From Flammeovirgaceae bacterium (GTDB lineage: Bacteria > Bacteroidota > Bacteroidia > Cytophagales > Cyclobacteriaceae), in the NCBI GenBank assembly GCA_022616575.1, contig JAKEEN010000038.1, positions 1 to 7,700 of the forward strand: a stretch of 7,700 nt of DNA, written 5' to 3'. Position 1 is the stretch's first letter. Each line of letters starts with the position of its first letter. Under the pieces are notes generated by a model. That model ran no database searches, was not told the origin of the DNA, and saw nothing but the letters and a program-made list of their open reading frames with translations. The position numbers and the translations under genes were made by a program. Of this stretch, positions 1-5,746 are shown piece after piece.

Positions 1-834
1 ATCTGGCAAAAACTAACCGACTTAACTTTTGACAGGCATTCGTGTCTGGTTGTTTTGGGTGGTGGTGTATTAGGCGACATGGGTGGGTTTTGTGCTGCGA
101 CTTTTAAAAGAGGTATTGATTTTATTTTAATTCCAACCACCCTGTTAGCCCAAACCGATGCAAGCATCGGTGGCAAGCTTGGCATCGATTTTAACGCTTA
201 TAAAAATCATATCGGGGTTTTTCAGCAACCTTCACTTACGTTGATTTACGCTGGTTTTTTAAAAACCTTACTCGCTGAAGAACTTCGATCCGGATTTGCT
301 GAAATCATTAAACACGCATTGATTTCTGACGCTACCCTTTGGGAAAAAATTTCTTCTAAAAGTATAGATCAACAGAATTGGGAAGAACTGGTTAAACATT
401 CTATTGAGTTTAAGAGTAAGGTTACCAGGCAAGATCCCCGAGAAGCGGGCTTACGGAAAATACTCAATGCCGGGCACACTATTGGTCACGCCATAGAGAG
501 TTATTTCTTATCGAACAATTATAAAATCATGCATGGTGAGGCCGTTGCTGCCGGGCTCATAGCCGAGAGTTACCTGGCATTTAAGAAAGGGATGCTGGCA
601 GAAGCCTCACTGAATCAGATTGCCGAATATATTTTCACCGTCTTCGGGAGGCTCACCTTTAGTGAAAAGGAAATCAAACTAATTCTTGAGTTGACTTATC
701 AGGACAAGAAAAATAAAGGGAATAAAATTCTATGTGCACTCTTAAATGAAGTAGGGAGTGCCCGCTGGGATGTTGAAATCAGTCCCGCTGAGGTAGAACA
801 GGCTCTTGTTTACTATCGCAATTATCAGACATAG
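1..834 (+). CDS. aroB: 3-dehydroquinate synthase, 5' end cut by window edge
   Basis: This enzyme converts DAHP to 3-dehydroquinate, step 2 of the shikimate pathway, in the cytoplasm with NAD+ and a divalent metal. The frame is open from base 1, and 277 residues are visible. The family is usually about 350 residues, so roughly 70-80 N-terminal residues lie outside the window. In visible-residue numbering, the NAD-binding glycine motif GGGVLGD is at 20-26, PTTLLAQTDASIGGK follows, and then comes GIDF. The expected metal ligands are E101 (in GFAEIIKH), H159 (in NAGHTIGH) and H178 (in MHGEAV). The GGKLGIDF form replaces the common GGKTGIN, which I believe is normal for Bacteroidota. TTG at 55 is an internal leucine codon, not the start. 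The last 10 bp overlap the end of the convergent YtxH-like gene. No terminator hairpin is evident at this junction. Confidence 0.96.
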   Translation: MWQKLTDLTFDRHSCLVVLGGGVLGDMGGFCAATFKRGIDFILIPTTLLAQTDASIGGKLGIDFNAYKNHIGVFQQPSLTLIYAGFLKTLLAEELRSGFAEIIKHALISDATLWEKISSKSIDQQNWEELVKHSIEFKSKVTRQDPREAGLRKILNAGHTIGHAIESYFLSNNYKIMHGEAVAAGLIAESYLAFKKGMLAEASLNQIAEYIFTVFGRLTFSEKEIKLILELTYQDKKNKGNKILCALLNEVGSARWDVEISPAEVEQALVYYRNYQT

Positions 835-1013
835 TGTACATCAGAATCATCGAAATCCTTAAACTCCTTTTTGAAGGTTTTTTTCAAGTCTTCGGCTTTC
901 TTAGTAATGAACTCCTTAGTCTTCTTTTTGCGGTCTCCTGTCAACAACCAGGCAGCTAAAAGAGCGCCTGATGCCAGTCCTATACCAATGGCTATTTTAC
1001 GAGTGGTACTCAT
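825..1013 (-). CDS. Small YtxH-like membrane-anchored protein
   Basis: The product is 62 residues. Residues about 6-22 form one hydrophobic segment rich in Gly, Ala, Ile and Leu. A lysine-rich, probably helical tail (residues 27-53) and an acidic end (DFDDSD) follow. A short N-terminal membrane or glycine-zipper segment plus a charged amphipathic tail is the pattern of YtxH/gas-vesicle-like small proteins, often annotated as stress-related, with no established biochemical role. The ATG at 1013 is chosen because the hydrophobic segment begins right after it. The frame stays open upstream to 1118, but that extension has no family character and would run into the aroA 5' region. The stop lies inside the last codons of convergent aroB. 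It is divergent from aroA, and the 86-bp gap may hold promoters for both. The family assignment rests on architecture, so the function is unknown. Confidence 0.72.
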   Translation of the reverse strand: MSTTRKIAIGIGLASGALLAAWLLTGDRKKKTKEFITKKAEDLKKTFKKEFKDFDDSDVHYV

Positions 1014-1071
1014 ACTACAAAATAACTTGATTTGACCGTTAATTGTTTCATCTCCACCGAAAATTTCTTGA

Positions 1072-1085
1072 CAAAATGTATTTTG
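1072..1085. promoter_or_regulatory. Palindromic, possibly bidirectional promoter between the YtxH-like gene and aroA
   Basis: CAAAAT and ATTTTG flank a 2-nt centre (GT), a perfect 6-bp dyad in the only gap between the divergent genes. Read rightward it contains TATTTTGC and leftward TACATTTTG. Each is one base away in length from the Bacteroidota -7 box TAnnTTTGY. Rightward initiation would fall about 8 nt before the aroA ATG at 1100. Leftward initiation would leave a leader of roughly 45-50 nt. No TTG-type -33 element is seen at the usual spacing on either side, so this is a candidate promoter or operator only. Confidence 0.3.
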
Positions 1086-1099
1086 CCTTACCATCACGA

Positions 1100-2311
1100 A
1101 TGAGTTCATCACTAACACTTATTAGGAAGGATACCATCGAAGGTAAAATCCATTATTTACCGGCTTCGAAAAGTCTGAGTAACCGTGCACTCATTATTCA
1201 TGCCCTGGCGGGAGGCCAAACTCCTATCCATAATCTATCTGAAGCTAATGATACGGTTGTGATGCAACGGCTGTTAGCTGCTAAGGGAGATATTCTTAAT
1301 GCTGAAGATGCCGGCACGGTAATGCGTTTTATTACTGCATACAGCGCTGTAACCTCAACTGATACGGTCATTATAACAGGTTCCGATCGAATGAAGCAAA
1401 GACCCATTGGAATCCTGGTGGATTCACTAAAACAAATTGGGGCTTCGATTACCTATACTGAAAAAGAGGGATTTCCTCCGCTAAGCATAAGAGGACCCTT
1501 TACCCAAAAATCAGCCGAGGTGAATGCAAGAGGCGATGTAAGCAGTCAGTTTATCTCTGCGCTGATGATGATTGCCCCCATTTTGCCTAAAGGGCTCACC
1601 CTCAAACTGGAGGGGAAAGTTGGAAGTCTGCCCTACATACAAATGACTGCATCTCTAATGAAAAAGTTTGGGGTTGAAGTCACCATTGAATCAAACTCGA
1701 TTGGTATAACCCATCAATTGTACAAGCCCACTGAATACACGGTAGAAGCAGATTGGTCGGCAGCGAGTTATTGGTTTGCCTTTGTTGCCCTGGCAAAACA
1801 AGCTACTATTATCCTTCCTTCAATTGCCCTCCGGTCCCTTCAGGGCGACAGGATAATTGTTGATATGATGGAACAACTGGGTGTGATAGCCGAGCCCAAT
1901 GCGAATGATTTATTACTCAGGAAAAAAGAAAGCCGGGCTGAATTCTCGTGGGACTTTACTCATTGCCCAGACCTCGCCCAGACCATTGCTGTGGTTTGCG
2001 CTGCTAAGGGAATATTGGCCACATTTACCGGACTTGAAAGTCTTCGTATCAAAGAGACCGATCGCATACTGGCTTTGCAACAGGAACTGAAAAAGATTGG
2101 AGCTACATTAACTGAGGCAGATAGCCAATGGATTCTTATTCCATCTAAGCACTTACCCGAATCTGTTAGTTTTTCCACCTACAAAGATCACCGCATGGCA
2201 ATGGCCTTTGCCCCACTTTCTTGCTTGATGGATGTTACGTTTGATGACCATTCGGTTGTGAAGAAATCGTATCCTAAGTTTTGGGAAGATGTATTAGAAG
2301 TGAGGAGGTGA
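1100..2311 (+). CDS. aroA: 3-phosphoshikimate 1-carboxyvinyltransferase (EPSP synthase)
   Basis: This enzyme transfers the enolpyruvyl group of PEP to shikimate-3-phosphate, step 6 of the chorismate pathway, in the cytoplasm. Numbering from the ATG at 1100 gives 403 residues, shorter than the E. coli enzyme (427). Visible family motifs are PASKSLSNRA (K24, S25, R29), EDAGTVMRF (69-77), RMKQRPIG (97-104), SSQF (148-151), catalytic-type D291 in CPDLAQT, KETDR (318-322), YKDHRMAM (361-368) and K389. The frame is open upstream to TTG 1043 and ATG 1076. ATG 1100 is preferred because homology begins just after it and a promoter-like box overlaps 1076. The PEP/glyphosate-site segment has Phe where many enzymes have Pro (P101 in E. 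coli). The last codons (V-R-R-stop) are encoded by the octamer repeat that starts at 2300. Confidence 0.95.
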   Translation: MSSSLTLIRKDTIEGKIHYLPASKSLSNRALIIHALAGGQTPIHNLSEANDTVVMQRLLAAKGDILNAEDAGTVMRFITAYSAVTSTDTVIITGSDRMKQRPIGILVDSLKQIGASITYTEKEGFPPLSIRGPFTQKSAEVNARGDVSSQFISALMMIAPILPKGLTLKLEGKVGSLPYIQMTASLMKKFGVEVTIESNSIGITHQLYKPTEYTVEADWSAASYWFAFVALAKQATIILPSIALRSLQGDRIIVDMMEQLGVIAEPNANDLLLRKKESRAEFSWDFTHCPDLAQTIAVVCAAKGILATFTGLESLRIKETDRILALQQELKKIGATLTEADSQWILIPSKHLPESVSFSTYKDHRMAMAFAPLSCLMDVTFDDHSVVKKSYPKFWEDVLEVRR

Positions 2312-2397
2312 GGAGGTGAGGCAGTGAAGAGGGCTTACTTCCTTACTTCCTCACTTACTTACTTCCTCACCTCCTCACGTACTTACCCATTCACTTC
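2300..2397. repeat. 8-bp-period repeat forming a long inverted repeat between convergent genes
   Basis: The left half is four consecutive octamers, GTGAGGAG, GTGAGGAG, GTGAGGCA and GTGAAGAG (2300-2331). The right half is about eight octamers of the complementary type, CTTACTTC/CTCACCTC-like, in phase from 2334 to 2397. The arms 2300-2314 and 2364-2378 are perfectly complementary over 15 bp. In + strand RNA the pairing extends inward through 2320/2358 using two G-U pairs, then 2323-2327 with 2351-2355. The aroA stop (2309-2311) lies in the left arm and the BtuF-like stop (2383-2385) in the right half. The structure may act as a bidirectional terminator or 3' stabiliser, but no clean T-tract follows it on either strand. 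Confidence 0.8.
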
Positions 2398-3174
2398 AGC
2401 AATAACATCTTTCAAATATGCTGGGGCTTTGAGTAGCCTACTGCCATACCATGAAAACATTTCACCATCTACCTGCATAATTTTTGAAGCGGGGGAAATT
2501 TCGCGAAGCTCTTCTACATGCTTTTCTTTAAATGGATAAGGCTCTGAAGAAAGAAAAATCAAATCCGGACTTAATTCCCTAATGTCAATTTGTGAAAGTT
2601 CAGGGTATCGAGGTTGGTAATGAATTGCGTTCTTCAATCCGATCTTCTTTAATATCGAATTAATAAAGGTTGATGATCCTGCGGCCATCCAGGGAGAATA
2701 CCAAATTAAATACAGTGCACTTTTTTGCTCTTTAACCTTAACGAGTTTCACAAACTCATTCCATATCTCGTCAAAAAGAATTTCCGCGTCCTGCTTTCGG
2801 TCAACCATTTCGCCAACATTCAGGATCATCTTCAAAGCATCCTCAATGGTCACTATATCGCTCATCCACACAGGATATTTTTCTTTCAGGCGGGCAATTC
2901 CCTCCTGATAGTTCTCTTCTTTATTACCAATAATCAGCTCAGGATTGAGTTGGTCTATTTTTCTGAAGTCAAATTTTTTGGTTCCTCCAATGATTTGCTT
3001 GGACGAAATCCATGTTTCGGGATGAACGCAAAATTTGGTGATGCCCACTACTTGTTCAGTCAATCCAAGATCGCAAAGAAGTTCTGTCTGTGAAGGAACT
3101 AAGGAAACAATTCGCTGTGGCGGGAATTGTTTTAAATGGATTTCATGCCCGAGTTGATCAATAAACGTTGGCAT
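2383..3174 (-). CDS. BtuF-like helical-backbone metal/corrinoid-binding protein, no signal peptide
   Basis: The 263 residues have the substrate-binding-protein fold of ABC transporters for vitamin B12 or iron chelates. N-terminal lobe markers are RIVSLVPSQTELL (21-33), then VVGITKFCVHPE (42-53) and the NPELIIGNKEEN segment (77-88). A long connecting helix lies around 108-145. The C-terminal lobe contains WYSPWMAAGSSTFI (158-171), LSSEPYPFKEKH (208-219) and DGEMFSWYGSRL (236-247). Family members normally bind ligand in the periplasm, but this one starts directly with MPTFIDQLG. The upstream in-frame codons contain no start and encode nothing like a signal peptide. It may be cytosolic, use another export route, or have lost its export signal. 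No permease or ATPase gene is adjacent. Its 3' end lies in the octamer repeat shared with aroA. The fold is confident; the ligand is unknown. Confidence 0.85.
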   Translation of the reverse strand: MPTFIDQLGHEIHLKQFPPQRIVSLVPSQTELLCDLGLTEQVVGITKFCVHPETWISSKQIIGGTKKFDFRKIDQLNPELIIGNKEENYQEGIARLKEKYPVWMSDIVTIEDALKMILNVGEMVDRKQDAEILFDEIWNEFVKLVKVKEQKSALYLIWYSPWMAAGSSTFINSILKKIGLKNAIHYQPRYPELSQIDIRELSPDLIFLSSEPYPFKEKHVEELREISPASKIMQVDGEMFSWYGSRLLKAPAYLKDVIAEVNG

Positions 3175-3220
3175 GAGACAAAAATAATCCGGATTTGGGG
3201 ATTTAATGACTCCCTGGCTG

Positions 3221-3288
3221 ATTTATTGGATTAGCTGGATTTTTTTGTCCGTGAAATCCAGCCTATCCTCCAATCCAATAAATTTTTT
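3221..3288. repeat. Two-part inverted repeat with T-run (terminator-like or repeat element)
   Basis: ATTTATTGGATT (3221-3232) is the exact reverse complement of 3272-3283, and CTGGATTT (3235-3242) of 3254-3261. The result is a 12-bp outer stem and an 8-bp inner stem, separated by an asymmetric internal loop (2 nt on the left, 10 nt on the right). Six T follow on the + strand (3283-3288). Both flanking genes are on the - strand, where no T-run follows the stem. It could terminate the kinase transcript as a plain hairpin, or be a copy of a dispersed intergenic element. Confidence 0.55.
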
Positions 3289-3294
3289 GATGAG

Positions 3295-3353
3295 AAACGC
3301 ACAGAGCACACGAAGAAAAGACCCTCTCTCTAAAAACTCCGTGACCCTGCGCG
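3295..3353. repeat. Degenerate hairpin-like intergenic repeat downstream of the kinase gene
   Basis: AAACGCACAGAGCACACGAAG at its left and CTCCGTGACCCTGCG at its right are imperfectly complementary around an A/T- and CT-rich centre. The arrangement (CGCACAGAG-type arm, loop, CTCCGTG-type arm) resembles dispersed CACAGAG/CTCTGTG intergenic repeats common in many environmental bacteria. That resemblance is from memory of such sequences, not from a comparison. It lies just beyond the kinase stop codon, so it could also serve as a weak transcript end. Confidence 0.35.
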
Positions 3354-3359
3354 TATATC

Positions 3360-4433
3360 TTAAAGAACCGCGGCCATCGTGTTGACACGAGCCTGGTTCG
3401 GTATATGCAATAAAAATGTAGTACCCCTGCCAAATTCTGAGTATAGCTTAATGGTACCGTTCAAGCGTTCTACCGTGTCTTTAACAATGAATAAACCAAG
3501 CCCGGTTCCTTCTATCTGGTCAGTGGCACGATAAAACATATCAAATATTTTTGCCTGGTCTTCCTTCTGAATACCAATGCCATTATCTTCTATCTTAATG
3601 GAACAAACTTCCGCATTCACCAACACATCAATCTGTATAAAACTGCATTCCTTATGAGGATCACTATATTTGATTGCGTTTGAAAGAATATTTGTAACAA
3701 TCGTTTTAATCCGCACCTTATCTGAATAAAACTCGCAATTCTCATCTACCTGTGTGCGGATGTCGATCCGCTCTGAGTTATGACCGTTCTTAAAATTATC
3801 TAACTCATCCTCCAGCAGGGAACGCATTTCAATTTTTTCGCGCTGCACAGCGAGCTTGTCGTTTCTGAAGAAGTGGTTCATCTCGTCAATGTACGACTCC
3901 AGCTTTTTCAAACTTTTGCGGATCATTGTGAGGTATAACCCCTTCTCCGCATCGGGCACCACCTCGGCAATATTAATCAGGCCCAGGGCCGACATCAGCG
4001 GAGCTTTCAGATCGTGCGTAGTCTTATAAATTACCTGATCCAGTTGAGCATTTGATTGCTTTAAGGCTTTCTCATTCTCCTTGCGCTCGGTAACGTTGTG
4101 CAGCTTCAGTAAATATCCTTCTGATAAATCGGTTGTGTACCGGGTTACGAATACATCAAAATAGTTTTTGATGCCCTCTAACTCGAGACAAATTTCACTG
4201 CTGAACTTATTGGTTCGACTTTTCAGAATGTTCTTCCAACTCGGAGCCTTTTCTTTATTAACAAAGTCGAAAACATCCTTTCCCAACAATGCCATCGAAT
4301 CCTTTTTGAAAATCTTCGAAACTGACGAAGAAACAAATCTTATTTTATACGTGTGGTCAGCAACTACAATAATATCATCGGAATTCTCCACAAGCCCCCT
4401 GAACAATAAATCCATATTTTCCTTCTCTTCCAT
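3360..4433 (-). CDS. Soluble PAS-domain sensor histidine kinase
   Basis: This is a cytosolic two-component sensor kinase of 357 residues with no membrane segment. A PAS domain covers about residues 8-115 (DDIIVVADHTYKIRFVSSS near its start, HNVTERK at its end). A short coiled-coil-like linker follows, then a HisKA-type dimerisation domain with H-box THDLKAPL (phosphoacceptor H140). The ATPase domain has N-box NILSNAIKYS (248-257), G1 DNGIGI (283-288), F-box IFDMFYRA and G2 GTGLGLFIV (309-317). All core residues are present, so it should be active. No receiver domain or separate response regulator is in the window. The ATG at 4433 has a GGAG 6 nt upstream; Met7 is an alternative start. It lies 87 bp downstream of a yfiR-like gene on the same strand and could be in its operon. 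The signal sensed by the PAS domain is unknown. Confidence 0.9.
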   Translation of the reverse strand: MEEKENMDLLFRGLVENSDDIIVVADHTYKIRFVSSSVSKIFKKDSMALLGKDVFDFVNKEKAPSWKNILKSRTNKFSSEICLELEGIKNYFDVFVTRYTTDLSEGYLLKLHNVTERKENEKALKQSNAQLDQVIYKTTHDLKAPLMSALGLINIAEVVPDAEKGLYLTMIRKSLKKLESYIDEMNHFFRNDKLAVQREKIEMRSLLEDELDNFKNGHNSERIDIRTQVDENCEFYSDKVRIKTIVTNILSNAIKYSDPHKECSFIQIDVLVNAEVCSIKIEDNGIGIQKEDQAKIFDMFYRATDQIEGTGLGLFIVKDTVERLNGTIKLYSEFGRGTTFLLHIPNQARVNTMAAVL

Positions 4434-4439
4434 TTTACA

Positions 4440-4443
4440 CTCC
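4440..4443 (-). promoter_or_regulatory. Shine-Dalgarno GGAG before the kinase start
   Basis: On the - strand GGAG is followed by six bases and then the ATG at 4433. It is the clearest ribosome-binding site in the window, where the other starts lack one, and it supports Met1 over Met7. Slightly upstream (4454-4471) are two 9-bp units, GTGTGTGAG and GTGTGTGAA, of unknown meaning. Confidence 0.4.
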
Positions 4444-4520
4444 GTCCTAAAACTTCACACACCTCACACACAGCAAGTCATCATGCCTGCCCATTTTGGA
4501 TCGTTAAAATTTGCTTGTGA

Positions 4521-5027
4521 TTAAATTACGATAGCCATGCTCTGTAGTTGTCCGGCAACTTTCAGATTTGAGCTTGATACAGTTCCCTGATTCAGCTCAA
4601 ACTTAAGTTTACCATCGATCACTTTAAAATTAATACAGCTTCCCTTCTGACCTAATCCGTTGCCATCTGTGATGGTTAACACAGGCTTGCCCGTAACTGC
4701 ATTTTTAATATTCTCAAACTCACGGCTTTTTGATCTGCCCAAATATACCACGGCACAAGTTGCCGCATCGGCTGCAGCAGTTAGTTTCTTAATTACATAC
4801 TTTTTGCTGCCTTTAGGTTTGCCATCGTACCAGGTTTTCAGCGTATTGAGCACATCATCCTCGCCCATCACACCTACCACAAATTCACCTGCATCGGTTT
4901 CATTGGGCCATTGCACATACTTAATAAAGTTATAGAGCATAGCGGCATGGATTTCATGATTAGGCCTTTCCTGTGCCCAACTGAAGTGGGCTGCGAAAAC
5001 TAAGGCTACTATCAAAAGCTTCTTCAT
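4521..5027 (-). CDS. Secreted YfiR-family protein, paralogue 1
   Basis: This is a 168-residue precursor with a signal peptide: MKK, a hydrophobic core (4-15), and a likely SPase I site after FSWA (residue 18). The mature part matches the YfiR/DUF4154 pattern: AAMLYNFIKYVQWP near the start, a GEFVVGVMG strand, TCAVVYLGRSKS in the middle, then a PVLTITDGNGLG turn and a GSCINFKVIDGKLKFELN strand. In Pseudomonas, YfiR is the periplasmic repressor of the diguanylate cyclase YfiN. No cyclase or YfiB is seen here, so the role is open. Two cysteines (91 and 131) remain after processing. It aligns without gaps to the next gene upstream at roughly 60% identity (hand count over the mature parts), showing tandem duplication. 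It is followed after 87 bp by the PAS kinase gene. No Shine-Dalgarno is obvious. Only a weak TAGATTTAC box (5044-5052) precedes it. Confidence 0.88.
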   Translation of the reverse strand: MKKLLIVALVFAAHFSWAQERPNHEIHAAMLYNFIKYVQWPNETDAGEFVVGVMGEDDVLNTLKTWYDGKPKGSKKYVIKKLTAAADAATCAVVYLGRSKSREFENIKNAVTGKPVLTITDGNGLGQKGSCINFKVIDGKLKFELNQGTVSSSNLKVAGQLQSMAIVI

Positions 5028-5080
5028 ATGAGTTGGTTTTTGTGTAAATCTACGATTTTTTGAGGGATAGATACATAGAA

Positions 5081-5103
5081 ACCTCCCCCGATGCGGGGGA
5101 GGT
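5081..5103. terminator. GC-rich hairpin between the two yfiR-like genes
   Basis: ACCTCCCCCG (5081-5090) pairs perfectly with CGGGGGAGGT (5094-5103) around a 3-nt loop, a 10-bp stem. It lies 19 bp after the stop of paralogue 2 and 53 bp before the start of paralogue 1, both on the - strand. Only TTTC follows it in that direction, so it is a weak rho-independent terminator at best. It may instead attenuate read-through, making paralogue 1 less abundant than paralogue 2, or be a copy of a short dispersed palindrome. Confidence 0.5.
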
Positions 5104-5122
5104 AAACCTAAACAACCTTATT

Positions 5123-5638
5123 TTATATTAAAATAGCCATTGAAGAAAGAGCTCCGGCTATCTTCAGATTTGAGGCCTCAACGGCTTTTTGATTAAGCTC
5201 AAATTTCAATTTGTTATCAACTGTCTTAAAGTTGATACCGCTACCTTTTGCACCCAGACCATTCTTATCGGTGATTACTAAGGTACCCTTGCCTTGAGTC
5301 TTTGCATTTAGCGTTTCGAATTCACCGCTTTTTGATTTATCAAGGAAAACCACATCGCAGCTTGTTACTTCAGACGAAGAGTTGAACTTCTTGATAACAT
5401 ATGTTTTAGTACCGCGAGGTTTTCCGCCATACCATGTATTTAGAGTATTGTAAACGTTACCGTTTCCTACAACACCGATCACAAATTCACCAGAACCGGC
5501 ATGGTCAGGCCATTGAATATATTTAATGAAGTTGTACACCATCATCGAGTAAACCTCGTGCATGGGTCTTTCCTGGGCAAACGTGTTGCCAGCTATAAAT
5601 AAAGTAACTACTAAAAGGGCTTTTTTAATCGTTTTCAT
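5123..5638 (-). CDS. Secreted YfiR-family protein, paralogue 2
   Basis: From the ATG at 5638 the precursor has 171 residues. It has a signal peptide (KTIKK, hydrophobic 7-16, cleavage likely after NTFA at residue 21) and then a YfiR/DUF4154 domain: MMVYNFIKYIQWP, GEFVIGVVG, TSCDVVFLDKSKS, LVITDKNGLGAKG and INFKTVDNKLKFELN. The frame is open to 5680, but the extra 14 residues would spoil the signal peptide and overlap the promoter-like box, so 5638 is preferred. A weak GGAAAG precedes it. The mature part has the same length as paralogue 1 (151 residues) and aligns without gaps. It keeps only the first cysteine (94), with Gly in place of the second. It is probably periplasmic. The partner is unknown, because no YfiN-type cyclase is near. 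Confidence 0.88.
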   Translation of the reverse strand: MKTIKKALLVVTLFIAGNTFAQERPMHEVYSMMVYNFIKYIQWPDHAGSGEFVIGVVGNGNVYNTLNTWYGGKPRGTKTYVIKKFNSSSEVTSCDVVFLDKSKSGEFETLNAKTQGKGTLVITDKNGLGAKGSGINFKTVDNKLKFELNQKAVEASNLKIAGALSSMAILI

Positions 5639-5668
5639 TTCTTTCCGAGAGTTTTTGTTTTTAACGAT

Positions 5669-5677
5669 ACAAAAGTA
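5669..5677 (-). promoter_or_regulatory. Bacteroidota -7 box upstream of yfiR-like paralogue 2
   Basis: The - strand reads TACTTTTGT, an exact match to TAnnTTTGY, 30 nt before the ATG at 5638. Initiation a few bases downstream would give a leader of about 20-25 nt. No TTG -33 element is found 19-21 nt upstream. The site lies in the 108-bp gap after the M42 peptidase gene, so the yfiR-like genes probably have their own promoter. Confidence 0.45.
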
Positions 5678-5746
5678 CACTCCGGAAAAAAGGTAGATGG
5701 ACTAATTAGAGCCCTATTCTTTCGAATGTAAGATTTCCGTTAACAA

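Noticed and set aside
1043..1099. N-terminal extension of AroA from TTG 1043 or ATG 1076.
   Set aside because: The extra residues (FHLHRKF...) have no family match, and they overlap the divergent promoter region; homology begins after the ATG at 1100.
1014..1118. N-terminal extension of the YtxH-like protein up to 1118.
   Set aside because: It would add 35 residues without family character and overlap the aroA start; the typical membrane segment follows directly after the ATG at 1013.
2324..2539. Possible + strand small protein with repeated YFLTSS-type motif.
   Set aside because: It is a translation of the octamer repeat and then the antisense of the BtuF-like gene.
3178..3186. Exact TAnnTTTGY match (TATTTTTGT on the - strand) just before the BtuF-like ATG.
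   Set aside because: It ends only 3 nt before the start codon, so transcription would begin inside the gene. There is no -33 element and no nearby downstream start codon.
4473..4520. ATTTT/AAAAT pairing and other short dyads in the kinase/yfiR-like gap.
   Set aside because: Only 5 bp of A/T pairing, no T-tract and no GC stem, so no better than chance in this sequence.
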